DNA of 64,000 nucleotides from Allobosea sp. Leaf344 (GCF_001426225.1 NZ_LMRT01000009.1:208165-272164); one strand, 5' to 3'. Shown: positions 29,936 to 39,251, numbered from the stretch's first letter. The notes: generated by a model not told the origin, from the letters alone. Program-made: numbers and translations.

Positions 29936-30889
29936 ATGACCGACACCGTCGAAGCCCCGCAGGGCCAGGCCGCACAGGCGCGCTATGTCGTCGGCACGCG
30001 CGGAAGCCCGCTGGCGCTGGCCCAGGCGCATGAATTCGCCGGCCGCCTCGGCAGCGCCCATGGCTGGCCGGTCGCGGAGCTGCCGCTCGAGGTGATCCGC
30101 ACCACAGGTGATTCGATCCAGGACCGCGCTCTGTCGGAGGCGGGCGGCAAGGGCCTCTTCACCAAGGAGATCGACGCCGCGCAGCTGGCGGGGCGGATCG
30201 ACTTCGCGATCCACTCCGCCAAGGACCTGCCGACCGCTTTGCCCGAGGGTCTGGTGATCGCTGGCTATCTGCCGCGCGAGGACGTGCGCGACGCGCTGAT
30301 CGCGCGGGAGGCGCGTTCGGTCGCGGAGCTGCGCCACGGCGCGGTGGTGGGCTCGGCCTCGCTGCGGCGGCAGGCGATGCTGCGGCGCGCCAGGCCGGAT
30401 CTCGACATCGTGCTGCTGCGCGGCAGCGTCGGCACGAGGCTGGACAAGGTCGCCCGCGGCGAACTCGACGCCACCCTGCTCGCCTATGCCGGGCTGAAGC
30501 GCCTGGGGCTGCTCGACAGGATCAGCGGCGTCCTGTCCACGCAGGACAGCCTGCCCGCCGTCGGGCAGGGCGCCATCGCCATCGTGATCCGTGCCGACGA
30601 CGCGGCGGCGGCCGAGGCCGTCGCGCCGATCCTGTGCCGCGACACCGGCATCGCGCTCGCCGCCGAACGGGCCTTCCTGACCGAGCTCGACGGCTCGTGC
30701 CGCACGCCGATCGCCGGCCATGCCACCGTGACCGGCGACCATGTCCATCTGCGCGGCCTGCTGCTGGCGCCCGACGGCACGGCCTGCGCCGAGGATGAGC
30801 GCAGCGGACCGGCCAGCGAGGCCGCCGCTTTGGGCGCCGAGCTGGGCCGGCATCTGCGGGCCCGCGCGCCGCAGGGCATCTATGGCTAG
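29936..30889 (+). CDS. hemC: Hydroxymethylbilane synthase HemC
   Basis: Porphobilinogen deaminase, which polymerises four PBG units into hydroxymethylbilane, cytoplasmic. The 317 residues include the catalytic Asp97 (HSAKDLPT), the Arg-rich cofactor region (GSASLRRQAMLRRARPDL) and Cys255 (ELDGSCRTP), which carries the dipyrromethane cofactor. First gene of a hemC-hemD-hemY block, divergent from tsaD. The 205-base gap has no certain promoter; TATAGT near 29833 is a candidate -10. Confidence 0.97.
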   Translation: MTDTVEAPQGQAAQARYVVGTRGSPLALAQAHEFAGRLGSAHGWPVAELPLEVIRTTGDSIQDRALSEAGGKGLFTKEIDAAQLAGRIDFAIHSAKDLPTALPEGLVIAGYLPREDVRDALIAREARSVAELRHGAVVGSASLRRQAMLRRARPDLDIVLLRGSVGTRLDKVARGELDATLLAYAGLKRLGLLDRISGVLSTQDSLPAVGQGAIAIVIRADDAAAAEAVAPILCRDTGIALAAERAFLTELDGSCRTPIAGHATVTGDHVHLRGLLLAPDGTACAEDERSGPASEAAALGAELGRHLRARAPQGIYG

Positions 30890-30915
30890 ACTGGCCGGAA
30901 CGAGGAAAGAACCCT

Positions 30916-32964
30916 ATGCGAATTTTCGTCTTCCGTCCTCAATCTGACGCCGAGCGCAGCGCGCGGGCGGTGACGGCGCGCGGCCATGAGGCGATCGTGG
31001 CGCCGCTCTTCACCATCGTGCCGCTGGACGAGCCCGCGCCCGAGGGCCCCTTCGACGCGGTCGTCCTGACCAGCGGCAACGGCGTCCCCGCCCTCGCCGC
31101 CGCGCCCCAGCCCTGGCGCGACCTGCCGATCTTCAGCGTCGGGGCGCGAACCGCCCAGCGCGCCCGCGACGCCGGTTTCGGCGATGCCCGCAGCGCCGAT
31201 GGTGACCGCAACGACCTGATCGCGCTGATCTCCTCCAATCTCGCGCCGCCGGCGCGGCTGCTGCTGATCCTCGGGCGCGACCGCCATGAGGATGTCCCCG
31301 ACCGGCTGCGCGAGGCCGGCTACGCGGTCACGATCTGGACGAGCTATGCCGCCGAGGCGGTGAGCGATCTCCCCGAGGAGGCCGTCTCGGCCCTGCGCGC
31401 CGGCGCGGCCGACGCGGCTCTGCACTATTCGGCCCGCGGCGCGCAGACCTTCATGGCGTTGGCGCGCAAGGCCGGGCTGGCGGCGGAAGCGGCGAGCCTG
31501 ACCCATGTCGCGCTCTCGGCGGAGGTCGCCGCTCCGCTGATCGCGAGCGATGCCGAGACGGTCCTCGTCGCCGAATATCCGGAAGAGGCGGGCCTGTTCG
31601 CGGCGCTGGACCAGGTCTCCGACCGGCATGGCAGCGGCAGGGCTGCGGCGCAGGAGACGGTTGCGCCGGGCGACGCGGCAGCCGACAAGGGCGCCATGAA
31701 GGACAAGCCGACAGCCCGCAGCCGCTCCCGCCGCACCCCGCCGACCCTGCAGGGCACCGCCCTGCCCGTCGAGGGCGAGGCTGCGGCGAGCGAGACCTCC
31801 GCCGCGCCGAGCGAAGCCGGGGCGACCGCCGCGGGGTCCGACGCGCCCGCGGCGGGCGAGCCGTCCGACGCCGCCCTCCCCGCTTCGCAAGACGGCGCGG
31901 ATGCTCCGGCCGCCGAGACGGTGCTGCCGACGGAGGCGCTGCCGGCCGAGTTCGCCCCGCCGCCCGCCCCGCCCGAAGGCGCGGAGACGTCCGCCGCTCG
32001 GGCCGGGACGCCTGCCGATGCGCGCAGGCGCACGCCCTGGGCGGCGCTCGCCGTGGCCGGGCTTGTCGGTGGCGTGATCGGCGCCGGGCTGATGCTGCTG
32101 GGTGCCGGCCGGCTCGCCTCCGGCCCCTCGCAGGAGCAGTTCGCGGAGCTGCAGACCCGGCTCGAGGCGCTTCGCACCAGCACCGCCGCGGCCGAGCAGA
32201 AGGCCAATGCGGCCGCGGCCGCCGCCGCCCAGGCCGGCAACCAGATCCAGGCTAATGCGCAGCGTGTGGCGGAACTGGCCAATACCCAGCGCGCCCAGGC
32301 GCCCGATCTTCAGGCGATCGAGGGCCTGAGCGAACAGGCAAAGCGGGCGCAGGCCACCGCGACCGCAGTCGAACAGCGGCTGGACCAGACCTCGGCCCGC
32401 ATCGGCTCCGTCGAAAGCCTCGCCAAGGCGGCCGCCGCGCCCTCGCCGCAGGCCATGGCGGCCGCGCGGATCGTGCTGGCCGAGCGGATCCGCAGCGCGA
32501 TCGCGGCGGGGCGTCCCTTCGCCGCCGATGTCTCGGCTCTGGCCTCCGGCGGCGGTGCCCAGGAGCAGATCGCCGCCCTGCGCGCCGTTGCGGAAGCGGG
32601 TGCGCCGACGCGGGACGCCCTGCTCGCGGAGCTGGCGACGCATCGGGCGATGATCTCGCGCGAGCTCACCCCCGCCTCGGCCGGCTGGCAGGACAGGGTG
32701 ATGGGGCTGGCGAGCCGTATCGTGACGATCCGCCCGGTCGGCGACACCGGCGCCAATGACCGCGGCACGCTGCTCGTCCGGCTGGAGAACGCGGTGACGG
32801 CAGGGAACTTTGCCGAGGCCTCCGCTCTTTGGGAGCAGCTGCCCGAGCCGGCGCGCCGCGGCAGCGCGACGCTGGGCGACAGATTGAAACAGCGGGCGGC
32901 GGCCGATGCCGCCATCGCCAAAATCGCGCAGGATGCCGTTGCCGCGCTCGGCGCAGCAGGCTGA
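30916..32964 (+). CDS. hemD: Uroporphyrinogen-III synthase fused to mitofilin-like membrane protein
   Basis: 682-residue fusion. Residues 1-235 are a HemD domain (RIFVFRPQSDAERSA, VLTSGNGVPAL, LLLILGRDRHEDVPDRL, ALHYSARGAQTFMALAR), the enzyme that cyclises and inverts hydroxymethylbilane. An Ala/Pro/Glu-rich linker (about 235-370) leads to a membrane helix (375-396), a coiled coil (405-510) and an alpha-helical C-terminus typical of alphaproteobacterial mitofilin/HemX-like proteins. In related genomes these are usually two genes. The in-frame Met261 (31696), followed by the usual start of the mitofilin protein (KDKPTARSRSRRTPPT), marks the likely ancestral junction. Topology: enzyme in the cytoplasm, coiled coil in the periplasm. 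Confidence 0.9.
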   Translation: MRIFVFRPQSDAERSARAVTARGHEAIVAPLFTIVPLDEPAPEGPFDAVVLTSGNGVPALAAAPQPWRDLPIFSVGARTAQRARDAGFGDARSADGDRNDLIALISSNLAPPARLLLILGRDRHEDVPDRLREAGYAVTIWTSYAAEAVSDLPEEAVSALRAGAADAALHYSARGAQTFMALARKAGLAAEAASLTHVALSAEVAAPLIASDAETVLVAEYPEEAGLFAALDQVSDRHGSGRAAAQETVAPGDAAADKGAMKDKPTARSRSRRTPPTLQGTALPVEGEAAASETSAAPSEAGATAAGSDAPAAGEPSDAALPASQDGADAPAAETVLPTEALPAEFAPPPAPPEGAETSAARAGTPADARRRTPWAALAVAGLVGGVIGAGLMLLGAGRLASGPSQEQFAELQTRLEALRTSTAAAEQKANAAAAAAAQAGNQIQANAQRVAELANTQRAQAPDLQAIEGLSEQAKRAQATATAVEQRLDQTSARIGSVESLAKAAAAPSPQAMAAARIVLAERIRSAIAAGRPFAADVSALASGGGAQEQIAALRAVAEAGAPTRDALLAELATHRAMISRELTPASAGWQDRVMGLASRIVTIRPVGDTGANDRGTLLVRLENAVTAGNFAEASALWEQLPEPARRGSATLGDRLKQRAAADAAIAKIAQDAVAALGAAG

Positions 32965-32980
32965 CGGAGGATAGGGTCTG

Positions 32981-34810
32981 ATGGTTCGTGTTCTGCTCTA
33001 CCTTTTCGTCTTCGCCTGTCTCGCGGTCGGCGCGGTCTGGCTCGCCGATCGTCCCGGCGAGGTCTCGGTGCTCTGGCAGGGCTACCGGATCGAGACCAGC
33101 GTCGCCATCGCCGCCATCGGCGTCGTGCTGCTCGCCATGCTGGCCATGCTCGCCTGGGCGGTGCTGCGCTTCGTCCTCGGCCTGCCCGGCGCCTTCAGCT
33201 TCGCCTCGCGCTCGCGCCGTCGCGCCCGCGGCTTCGAGGCCGTCTCGCGCGGCATGGTCGCGATCGGCGCGGGCGATCCCGTCGCGGCCGGCCGCCACGC
33301 CGCCGATGCCCGCCGCTTCGCCGGCAATGAACCGCTGACCCTGCTGCTCGAAGCCCAGTCCGCGCAATTATCGGGCGATCGCGGCAGGGCCGAGGCCGCC
33401 TTCAAGGCCATGCTGGACAAGCCCGAGACCCGCGTCCTGGGGCTGCGCGGCCTGTTCGTCGAGGCCAAGCGCCGCGGCGACATGGCGGCGGCCCGCGCCT
33501 TCGCCGACGATGCCGTCCGCCGCTCGCCATCGCTCGCCTGGGCCAATGACGCCCTGCTCGATTTCCACACCAGCGCCGGCGACTGGCAGGCGGCACGCAC
33601 CGCCGTCGAGCGCCGGGCCGCCTTGCGCCTCGCCGAAAAGGCCGAGGCCAAGCGCCAGCGTGCCGTGCTGCTGGCGGCCGAGGCGATGCAGGCCCGCAAT
33701 TCCGAGCCGGAAAAGGCGCTGGCCGCGGCGCTCGAAGCCGTCAAGCTGGCGCCGGGGCTGACGCCGGCGGCGGTGATCGCCGGGCGGATGCTGTCCGAGC
33801 GCGGCGATATCCGCAAAGCGGCCAAGATCTTGGAAGCCGCCTGGAAGGAGGTGTCGCATCCCGACGTCGCCGCCGCCTATCTCGACGCCCGCCCCGGCGA
33901 CAGCGCCCTCGACCGGCTGGCGCGCGCCCAGACCCTGACCCGGCTGCGCCCCTCAGATCCGGAAGGCGTGCTGGCTCTGGCCGGTGCCGCGATCCATGCC
34001 CGCGAATTCGCCAAGGCGCGCTCGGCGCTGAAGCCGCTTTTGGCTGGCGGCGCCTCGATGCGCGTCTGCCTGCTGATGGCCGAGCTGGAGGAGGCCGAGC
34101 ATGGTTCGGCCGGCCGCGTCCGCGAATGGCTCTCCCGCGCCACCCGCGCCCCGCGCGATGCCGCCTGGGTCGCCGATGGTGTGGTCTCCGACCATTGGCT
34201 GCCGGTCTCGCCGATCAGCGGCCGGCTCGATGCCTTCGTCTGGACCGTCCCCCCGGCGACGCTGAGCAGCCAGGCCCAGGGGCTCGACGACGTCCTGGCC
34301 GATCTCGACGACGGCCCGAAACTGATCGAGGGCAAGGCCGAGACGGTGCCGGACCTCTCCGGGCCGGCGCAGCGGGTGCAAGAACCGCTTAGGCAAGAAC
34401 CGCCTCAACAGGAACCGCTGAAACAGGAGCCGCCCAAGCCGGAGCCTCCCAAGCCGGAACCTGCCAAGCGCGAGGCGTCCAGAAAATCCGAGCCGAAGAC
34501 CCCGGTCACGCTCGATCAATCCGCCGCTCCCGCGGCCGCCGAGCCCGCTCCGGCAGCGGCGGAAGCGTCCCCCGTCGCACCGGCGGAGCAGCCGGCCATC
34601 GCCGCTGCGGCGGAGCCCGCCCCGGCCAGAACCCCCGCGCCTCCGGCGGAGCCGCCCGCCTCGGCCGCGGCCGAAGCCAGGGCGGCGGCTGCCCGCGATG
34701 GCGGCCTCCGGCCCGTGATCTTCCCGGTTTCGCACGCGCCGGACGATCCCGGCCCGGAGGGCGACGAGCCGCCCGTCGACAAGAAGGCGAAGTTCAAGAT
34801 CTTCGGCTGA
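32981..34810 (+). CDS. hemY: HemY-like TPR membrane protein
   Basis: 609-residue HemY_N-family protein. Two N-terminal membrane helices (about 2-22 and 38-68) are followed by TPR-like helical repeats (about 85-400). The last 170 residues are a Pro/Glu/Ala/Lys-rich low-complexity tail with short tandem repeats. The family accompanies hemCD and is thought to scaffold heme synthesis at the inner membrane; it is not the protoporphyrinogen oxidase of the same name. GGAGGATAGGG stands before the ATG. Confidence 0.88.
   Translation: MVRVLLYLFVFACLAVGAVWLADRPGEVSVLWQGYRIETSVAIAAIGVVLLAMLAMLAWAVLRFVLGLPGAFSFASRSRRRARGFEAVSRGMVAIGAGDPVAAGRHAADARRFAGNEPLTLLLEAQSAQLSGDRGRAEAAFKAMLDKPETRVLGLRGLFVEAKRRGDMAAARAFADDAVRRSPSLAWANDALLDFHTSAGDWQAARTAVERRAALRLAEKAEAKRQRAVLLAAEAMQARNSEPEKALAAALEAVKLAPGLTPAAVIAGRMLSERGDIRKAAKILEAAWKEVSHPDVAAAYLDARPGDSALDRLARAQTLTRLRPSDPEGVLALAGAAIHAREFAKARSALKPLLAGGASMRVCLLMAELEEAEHGSAGRVREWLSRATRAPRDAAWVADGVVSDHWLPVSPISGRLDAFVWTVPPATLSSQAQGLDDVLADLDDGPKLIEGKAETVPDLSGPAQRVQEPLRQEPPQQEPLKQEPPKPEPPKPEPAKREASRKSEPKTPVTLDQSAAPAAAEPAPAAAEASPVAPAEQPAIAAAAEPAPARTPAPPAEPPASAAAEARAAAARDGGLRPVIFPVSHAPDDPGPEGDEPPVDKKAKFKIFG
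34378..34470 (+). repeat. Degenerate tandem repeat in the hemY tail
   Basis: About six imperfect copies of a 12-18 base unit encoding (R/Q/K)-QEP-(L/P) and KPEPP steps. The copies vary in codons as well as length, suggesting old slippage expansion in a disordered tail. Confidence 0.7.
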
Positions 34811-34867
34811 TCCATCGCGGCGCGGAAAACAGGTGCGGGCCGCGCCGCCGGCCCCTATAGCTCCGCC

Positions 34868-35911
34868 ATGAACCCGGATCAAAACCCCGCCGCGCCAGCT
34901 CCCGAAGCCGGCGTCACCCTGCAGGTCACGGAGGCGCAGGCGGGCCTGCGGCTCGACAAGGCGCTGGCGATGCTCGCGGGCGAGATTTCGCGCGCCCGCC
35001 TGCAGCAGGTGATCAAGGAGGGCGGCGTCACCGTGAACGGCGCCCAGGCCGGCGATGGCAGCCGCAAGGTCGCACTGGGGGACCTGGTCGCGCTGGTGAT
35101 GCCGGAGGCGAAGCCGCCGGCGCCGCTCGGGCAGGATATCCCGCTCGACGTGGTCTATGAGGACGCGCATCTCATCGTCATCGACAAGCCGGCGGGGCTC
35201 GTCGTTCATCCGGCCGGCGGCCATGAGGACGGAACCCTCGTCAACGCCTTGATCGCGCATTGCGGCGAGAGCCTGTCCGGCATCGGCGGGGTGCGAAGGC
35301 CCGGAATCGTGCACCGGCTCGACAAGGATACCAGCGGGCTGCTGGTCGTCGCCAAGACCGACAAGGCGCATCAGGGGCTGGCGAAGCAATTCGCCGATCA
35401 TGGCCGCACCGGGCCGCTGCAGCGCGCCTATCTCGCCATCGTCTGGGGCTCGCCGCGCCGCCAGAACGGAACGATCGAGGCGCGGATCGAGCGCTCCAAC
35501 CGCAATCGCGAGAAGATGCAGGTGGTGGGCGAGGATCAGGGCCGCGAGGCGATCACCCATTACAGCCTGGTCGAACGCTACCCGCCGCTGCTGCGTGGCC
35601 GGGAGGAGGCGGAGGCACTGGCGAGCCTGGTCGAATGCCGGCTGGAGACCGGCCGGACGCACCAGATCCGGGTGCATATGAGCCATCTCGGCCAGCCGCT
35701 GCTCGGCGACCAGCTCTACGGCTCCGGCTTCGCCACCAAGGCGAGCCGCCTGCCCGATGCGGCGCGCGAGGCCCTGCTGGCGATGGGGCGGCAGGCGCTG
35801 CACGCCGCCATCCTCGGCTTCGAGCATCCGATCACCAAGGAAGAGCTCCTGTTCGAATCCGAACCGCCTGAAGATTTTGCATGTTTGCAAGATGCGCTCG
35901 CGAGCCTGTGA
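34868..35911 (+). CDS. rluD: RluA-family 23S rRNA pseudouridine synthase (RluD-like)
   Basis: 347-residue pseudouridine synthase with an N-terminal S4 domain (GLRLDKALAMLAGEISRARLQ). The catalytic domain contains VVYEDAHLIVIDKPAGLVVHP and the active-site Asp in HRLDKDTSGLLVVAK. LETGRTHQIRVHM follows, with QALHAAILGFEHP near the end. The S4 domain and overall layout favour RluD (helix 69 of 23S rRNA) over RluA or RluC, but the exact target is inferred. Next on the strand is rpoH, as in many alphaproteobacteria. Confidence 0.9.
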   Translation: MNPDQNPAAPAPEAGVTLQVTEAQAGLRLDKALAMLAGEISRARLQQVIKEGGVTVNGAQAGDGSRKVALGDLVALVMPEAKPPAPLGQDIPLDVVYEDAHLIVIDKPAGLVVHPAGGHEDGTLVNALIAHCGESLSGIGGVRRPGIVHRLDKDTSGLLVVAKTDKAHQGLAKQFADHGRTGPLQRAYLAIVWGSPRRQNGTIEARIERSNRNREKMQVVGEDQGREAITHYSLVERYPPLLRGREEAEALASLVECRLETGRTHQIRVHMSHLGQPLLGDQLYGSGFATKASRLPDAAREALLAMGRQALHAAILGFEHPITKEELLFESEPPEDFACLQDALASL

Positions 35912-36115
35912 GGGTTTCTGGCTGCTTTGCCCATTTTCTGCCAAGCTCTCCTGCGATAAGCCTGTTCATCGGATGCGGATGGCTAGAGGGGCGCCGCAGC
36001 TGAGACGATGCCGAACCCGGGCGGGGTTGCGGCGTTGGCTTCAGACGATCCGAAGCCTGCGCGAAGGTTCATCGCGCGGTCGGCCTGCCGCGGAGCGGGG
36101 GCCAGGAAGGAGACC

Positions 36116-37015
36116 ATGATGGCGATTGCTTCGCTGCCCGTGATGTCCGCCGAGGGCGGGCTGTCACGTTATCTAGACGAAATCCGCCGGTTCCCCATGC
36201 TGGAGCCGAACGAGGAATTCATGCTGGCCAAGCGCTGGCGCGAGCATGGCGACCGCGACGCGGCGCATCAGCTCGTGACGTCACATCTGCGCCTCGTGGC
36301 CAAGATCGCCATGGGCTATCGCGGCTATGGCCTGCCGATCGGCGAAGTCGTTTCGGAAGGCAATGTCGGCCTGATGCAGGCGGTCAAGCGCTTCGAGCCC
36401 GATAAGGGCTTCCGCCTCGCCACCTATGCGATGTGGTGGATCAAGGCTTCGATCCAGGAATACATCCTGCGCTCGTGGTCGCTGGTGAAGATGGGCACCA
36501 CCGCCAATCAGAAGAAGCTGTTCTTCAACCTGCGCAAGGCGAAGAGCAAGATCTCCGCACTCGGCGAAGGCGATCTGCGTCCCGAGCAGGTCAAGACCAT
36601 CGCCACCAAGCTCGGCGTCAACGAGCAGGACGTGATCGACATGAACCGCCGTCTCGGCGGCGATTCGTCGCTCAACACGCCGCTGCGCGAGGATGGTGAG
36701 GGCGAATGGCAGGATTGGCTCGTCGACGACAGCGAGAGCCAGGAGCGGCGGCTGGTGGAGGCGCAGGAGAGCGACAACCGCCATTCCGCGCTCCGCAAGG
36801 CGCTGGATGTGCTGAACCCGCGCGAGCGCCGCATCTTCGAGGCGCGCCGCCTGGCCGAGGATCCGATCACGCTCGAACAGCTGTCCGAGGAGTTCGGTGT
36901 CTCCCGCGAGCGCGTGCGGCAGATCGAGGTCCGCGCCTTCGAGAAGGTCCAGGACGCGGTGAAGAAGGCGCTGGTGCAGATCGAGGCGCCGCGCGCCGCC
37001 TTGCCGGCGGCCTGA
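36116..37015 (+). CDS. rpoH: Heat shock sigma factor RpoH (sigma-32)
   Basis: 299-residue sigma-70 family factor. Region 1.2/2 (LSRYLDEIRRFPMLEPNEEF, LVTSHLRLVAKIAMGYRGYG, EGNVGLMQAVKRFEPDKGFR, TYAMWWIKASIQEYILRSW) is followed by the RpoH box (QKKLFFNLR), which distinguishes it from RpoD. Region 4 ends in LSEEFGVSRERVRQIEVRAFEKV. The ATG at 36116 has a strong AGGAAGGAG site; longer readings upstream are not supported. A terminator follows the stop. Confidence 0.97.
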   Translation: MMAIASLPVMSAEGGLSRYLDEIRRFPMLEPNEEFMLAKRWREHGDRDAAHQLVTSHLRLVAKIAMGYRGYGLPIGEVVSEGNVGLMQAVKRFEPDKGFRLATYAMWWIKASIQEYILRSWSLVKMGTTANQKKLFFNLRKAKSKISALGEGDLRPEQVKTIATKLGVNEQDVIDMNRRLGGDSSLNTPLREDGEGEWQDWLVDDSESQERRLVEAQESDNRHSALRKALDVLNPRERRIFEARRLAEDPITLEQLSEEFGVSRERVRQIEVRAFEKVQDAVKKALVQIEAPRAALPAA

Positions 37016-37044
37016 CCGGCCGCATCATCCGGATGAATAAACGA

Positions 37045-37065
37045 GGGGGCCGCGAGGCCCCCTTT
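37045..37065. terminator. Bidirectional terminator between rpoH and DUF2125 gene
   Basis: Perfect 7-bp stem GGGGGCC/GGCCCCC around a GCGA tetraloop (37045-37062), followed by TTT on the plus strand and by CTCGTTTATT on the minus strand. It lies between two convergent genes and could serve both. Confidence 0.8.
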
Positions 37066-37072
37066 GCTTGCG

Positions 37073-38122
37073 TCAGTACAAGGCCGCCAGCGGCTGCACC
37101 GGCAGGCGGATCGGTCCCAGGAACACCCGCCCCTCGCGCAGCACGATCGGCGGCAGCGCCGTCAGCCCGGGTGCTGCTCCCGGCAGCTGGGCGCTCAGCC
37201 GCCCGCCGAGCAGGCCGCCCAGCCCCCCCATCAGCCCGCCGATCGGCAATCCGGCGATCTGGCTGATGCCGGCGAGCGAGGCCTGGATCTGTCCGGCCGG
37301 CCGGCGGGTCTCGTCGATCAGGAAGCGGCCGGCGGCCTCGACCCGGGCCGGCCCCTTGCTCGAGCTCAGCCGGGTCAGCTCGACCTGGCCGGAAGCCGTC
37401 CGCCAGGCCTCGAGCGTCTCGGGGTTGAACCCGCCGCGGAATGCTTCCGTCTGGGTGACGACCGCCTCGATGGCGACGTCGCCGGGCTGGTTCGTGCCGA
37501 GCAGCGCGTCGAGCGCCGGCAGCACCGAACCCTTGGCGCTGAGCGCGACATCGACCGCCTGCTCCGCGGCCGGCCGCGAAGGGTTGCGCCGCAGATGCGC
37601 CTCGAAGGCGCTGGCCTTCCAGCTCTCGGCCGGCTGGCCCGGAATGGTCAGCACCGCATTCGGCTCCGCCAGCGCCAGGGACAGCCGCTGCGGCTGGCCG
37701 TTCTCATGCGCGAGGCTGGCTTCCAGCCGCGTCCAGGCCAGATCGAGCGCGCGCTCCTGCGGCAGCTTCGCCTGCAGCGGCCCCGTCACCTGCAGGATCA
37801 CCAGCCCGGGCGTATAGACCTGTCCGACGGCGACGGCCGGCCCCGTCTGGATCCGCACCGCATCGCCCCAGCGCGACGAGGTCAGCACGAGGCTGCTGCA
37901 GCGCAGCTCGATGCGGAAGGGAAAGCCGGTGACCGAGCGCTCGGCGCAGTTCCAGTCGCGCCCCTGCTGCGCCTCGCGCGACAGCGCCTGGTCGACCGCC
38001 TCGACGACACGCTTTTGCACCATGAACCAGAAGCCGCTCCAGGCGGCGGCCGCGACGGCGAGCAGGATGAAGGGCAGATAGAGCCAGAGGCGGCTGCGCC
38101 GGCGCGCGGAGGAGGCGGTCAT
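37073..38122 (-). CDS. DUF2125 family membrane-anchored protein
   Basis: 349-residue protein of the alphaproteobacterial DUF2125 family. One N-terminal membrane anchor (residues 12-34) is followed by a large beta-rich periplasmic domain (FPFRIELRCSSLVLTS, QVYTPGLVILQVTGPLQAKLP) and a Gly/Leu-rich loop. The biochemical function is unknown. The two Cys (about 58 and 75) could pair in the periplasm. Convergent with rpoH. Confidence 0.8.
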   Translation of the reverse strand: MTASSARRRSRLWLYLPFILLAVAAAAWSGFWFMVQKRVVEAVDQALSREAQQGRDWNCAERSVTGFPFRIELRCSSLVLTSSRWGDAVRIQTGPAVAVGQVYTPGLVILQVTGPLQAKLPQERALDLAWTRLEASLAHENGQPQRLSLALAEPNAVLTIPGQPAESWKASAFEAHLRRNPSRPAAEQAVDVALSAKGSVLPALDALLGTNQPGDVAIEAVVTQTEAFRGGFNPETLEAWRTASGQVELTRLSSSKGPARVEAAGRFLIDETRRPAGQIQASLAGISQIAGLPIGGLMGGLGGLLGGRLSAQLPGAAPGLTALPPIVLREGRVFLGPIRLPVQPLAALY

Positions 38123-38234
38123 GCGGAAGCGGTTCCTTGCGAAAAGCCAGGCGGATTGTTAGCTGCCGCCGTGAGCCGGCGCCACCTGCGGTTTCAAGCA
38201 GGGCGAAGCGGCTGAATTATGGGTGTGGGTGACG

Positions 38235-38810
38235 ATGGCCAAGGCCGATGCAGCCTCCGGACCGGCAGAGGATCTCTGGGTCTTCGGCTATGGCTCGCTG
38301 ATCTGGCGCCCGGGCTTCACCTTCGTCGAGAGCGTGATGGCACGGCTGCACGGCTATCACCGCTCGCTCTGCGTCCTGTCCCATGTCCATCGCGGCACGC
38401 CGGAGCGGCCGGGGCTGGTGCTCGGGCTGGATCGCGGCGGCGTCTGCCGGGGTCTCGCCTTCCGGGTCGCGGCCGCGGACGCGGCGGAGACCATCGCCTA
38501 TCTCCGGGCGCGGGAGCAGGCGACGGCGGTCTATGTGGAACGCTACATGCCGGTGAAGCTGGCGGATGGTCGCGCCGTCACGGCGCTCGTCTATGTCGCC
38601 GACCGCAAGCACCTGCAATATGCCGGGCGGCTGCCGGCCGAGCGGATCCTGGAGCTGGTGCGCCATGGCGTCGGCGTCTCCGGCCAGAACCCGGATTACG
38701 TGCTGCAGACCCATGAGCATCTCAGGCGCATGGGCGTTCTCGATCCCGTCCTCGCCGATCTCGCCGAGAAGCTGGCGCCGGGCATCACCGCCCCGCGCAT
38801 GGGCGGCTGA
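38235..38810 (+). CDS. ChaC-type gamma-glutamylcyclotransferase
   Basis: 191-residue ChaC/GGCT-fold enzyme that cleaves gamma-glutamyl from glutathione to give 5-oxoproline and Cys-Gly. It has the ligand-binding loop YGSLIWRPGF (about residue 22), LVLGLDRGGVCRGLAFRV and YLRAREQA, where the Glu of REQ corresponds to the catalytic Glu. The ATG at 38235 is preferred over an in-frame GTG at 38223; neither has a strong ribosome site. Divergent from the DUF2125 gene. Confidence 0.88.
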   Translation: MAKADAASGPAEDLWVFGYGSLIWRPGFTFVESVMARLHGYHRSLCVLSHVHRGTPERPGLVLGLDRGGVCRGLAFRVAAADAAETIAYLRAREQATAVYVERYMPVKLADGRAVTALVYVADRKHLQYAGRLPAERILELVRHGVGVSGQNPDYVLQTHEHLRRMGVLDPVLADLAEKLAPGITAPRMGG

Positions 38811-38816
38811 GCGCCG

Positions 38817-39215
38817 TCAGGCTTCCGGCATCAGATCGAGCAGCGCCGCCCTGCGGCTGCTGCCGTCCTCGGCCAGGAGATGGACGTGGATCTCCCGCGC
38901 CCCGGCCGAGAGCACCGCCTGGCGCCAGCGCATCAGCGCCGCCTCGACCCCGAACGGCCCGCTATCGCGCGCCGCCAGCACGCGCCGATCCTCGCTGACG
39001 GCGAGCAGCACGGCGTCGGTGAAGCCGAGAGCGTGATCGTCGCCGATGGCGAAGACCGAGGCGACGTAGCGACGCCCCGAGCGGCCGCGCCAGGCGGTGA
39101 AGCGGCGCTCGCCCAGCCCCGCCGTGCTGCGCATCGGCACCTCGCAGGCGTGGGGCTCGGCTCGGTGATCGAGGTCGAAGAGATCGTCCGGGAAGCGATG
39201 CGCGAGAGCAGCCAT
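38817..39215 (-). CDS. Hypothetical protein with LexA-like upstream box
   Basis: 132-residue soluble protein without a recognised domain. It has a beta-rich centre (GRRYVASVFAIGDDHALGF) and an alternating C-terminal strand (AREIHVHLLAED). The ATG at 39215 has a strong AAAGGAGG ribosome site eight bases upstream, better than the longer in-frame options. A LexA-like direct repeat lies 22-36 bases upstream. Convergent with chaC, with six bases between stops. Function unknown. Confidence 0.7.
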   Translation of the reverse strand: MAALAHRFPDDLFDLDHRAEPHACEVPMRSTAGLGERRFTAWRGRSGRRYVASVFAIGDDHALGFTDAVLLAVSEDRRVLAARDSGPFGVEAALMRWRQAVLSAGAREIHVHLLAEDGSSRRAALLDLMPEA

Positions 39216-39236
39216 GTCGTTCCTCCTTTGTTCTGA

Positions 39237-39251
39237 AAACAAAATGAGAAC
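39237..39251 (-). promoter_or_regulatory. Possible LexA box
   Basis: On the minus strand GTTC-TCATTTT-GTTT matches seven of eight fixed bases of the alphaproteobacterial LexA direct repeat GTTC-N7-GTTC. It sits in an AT-rich patch just upstream of the 132-residue gene, where it would overlap the promoter. Confidence 0.4.
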
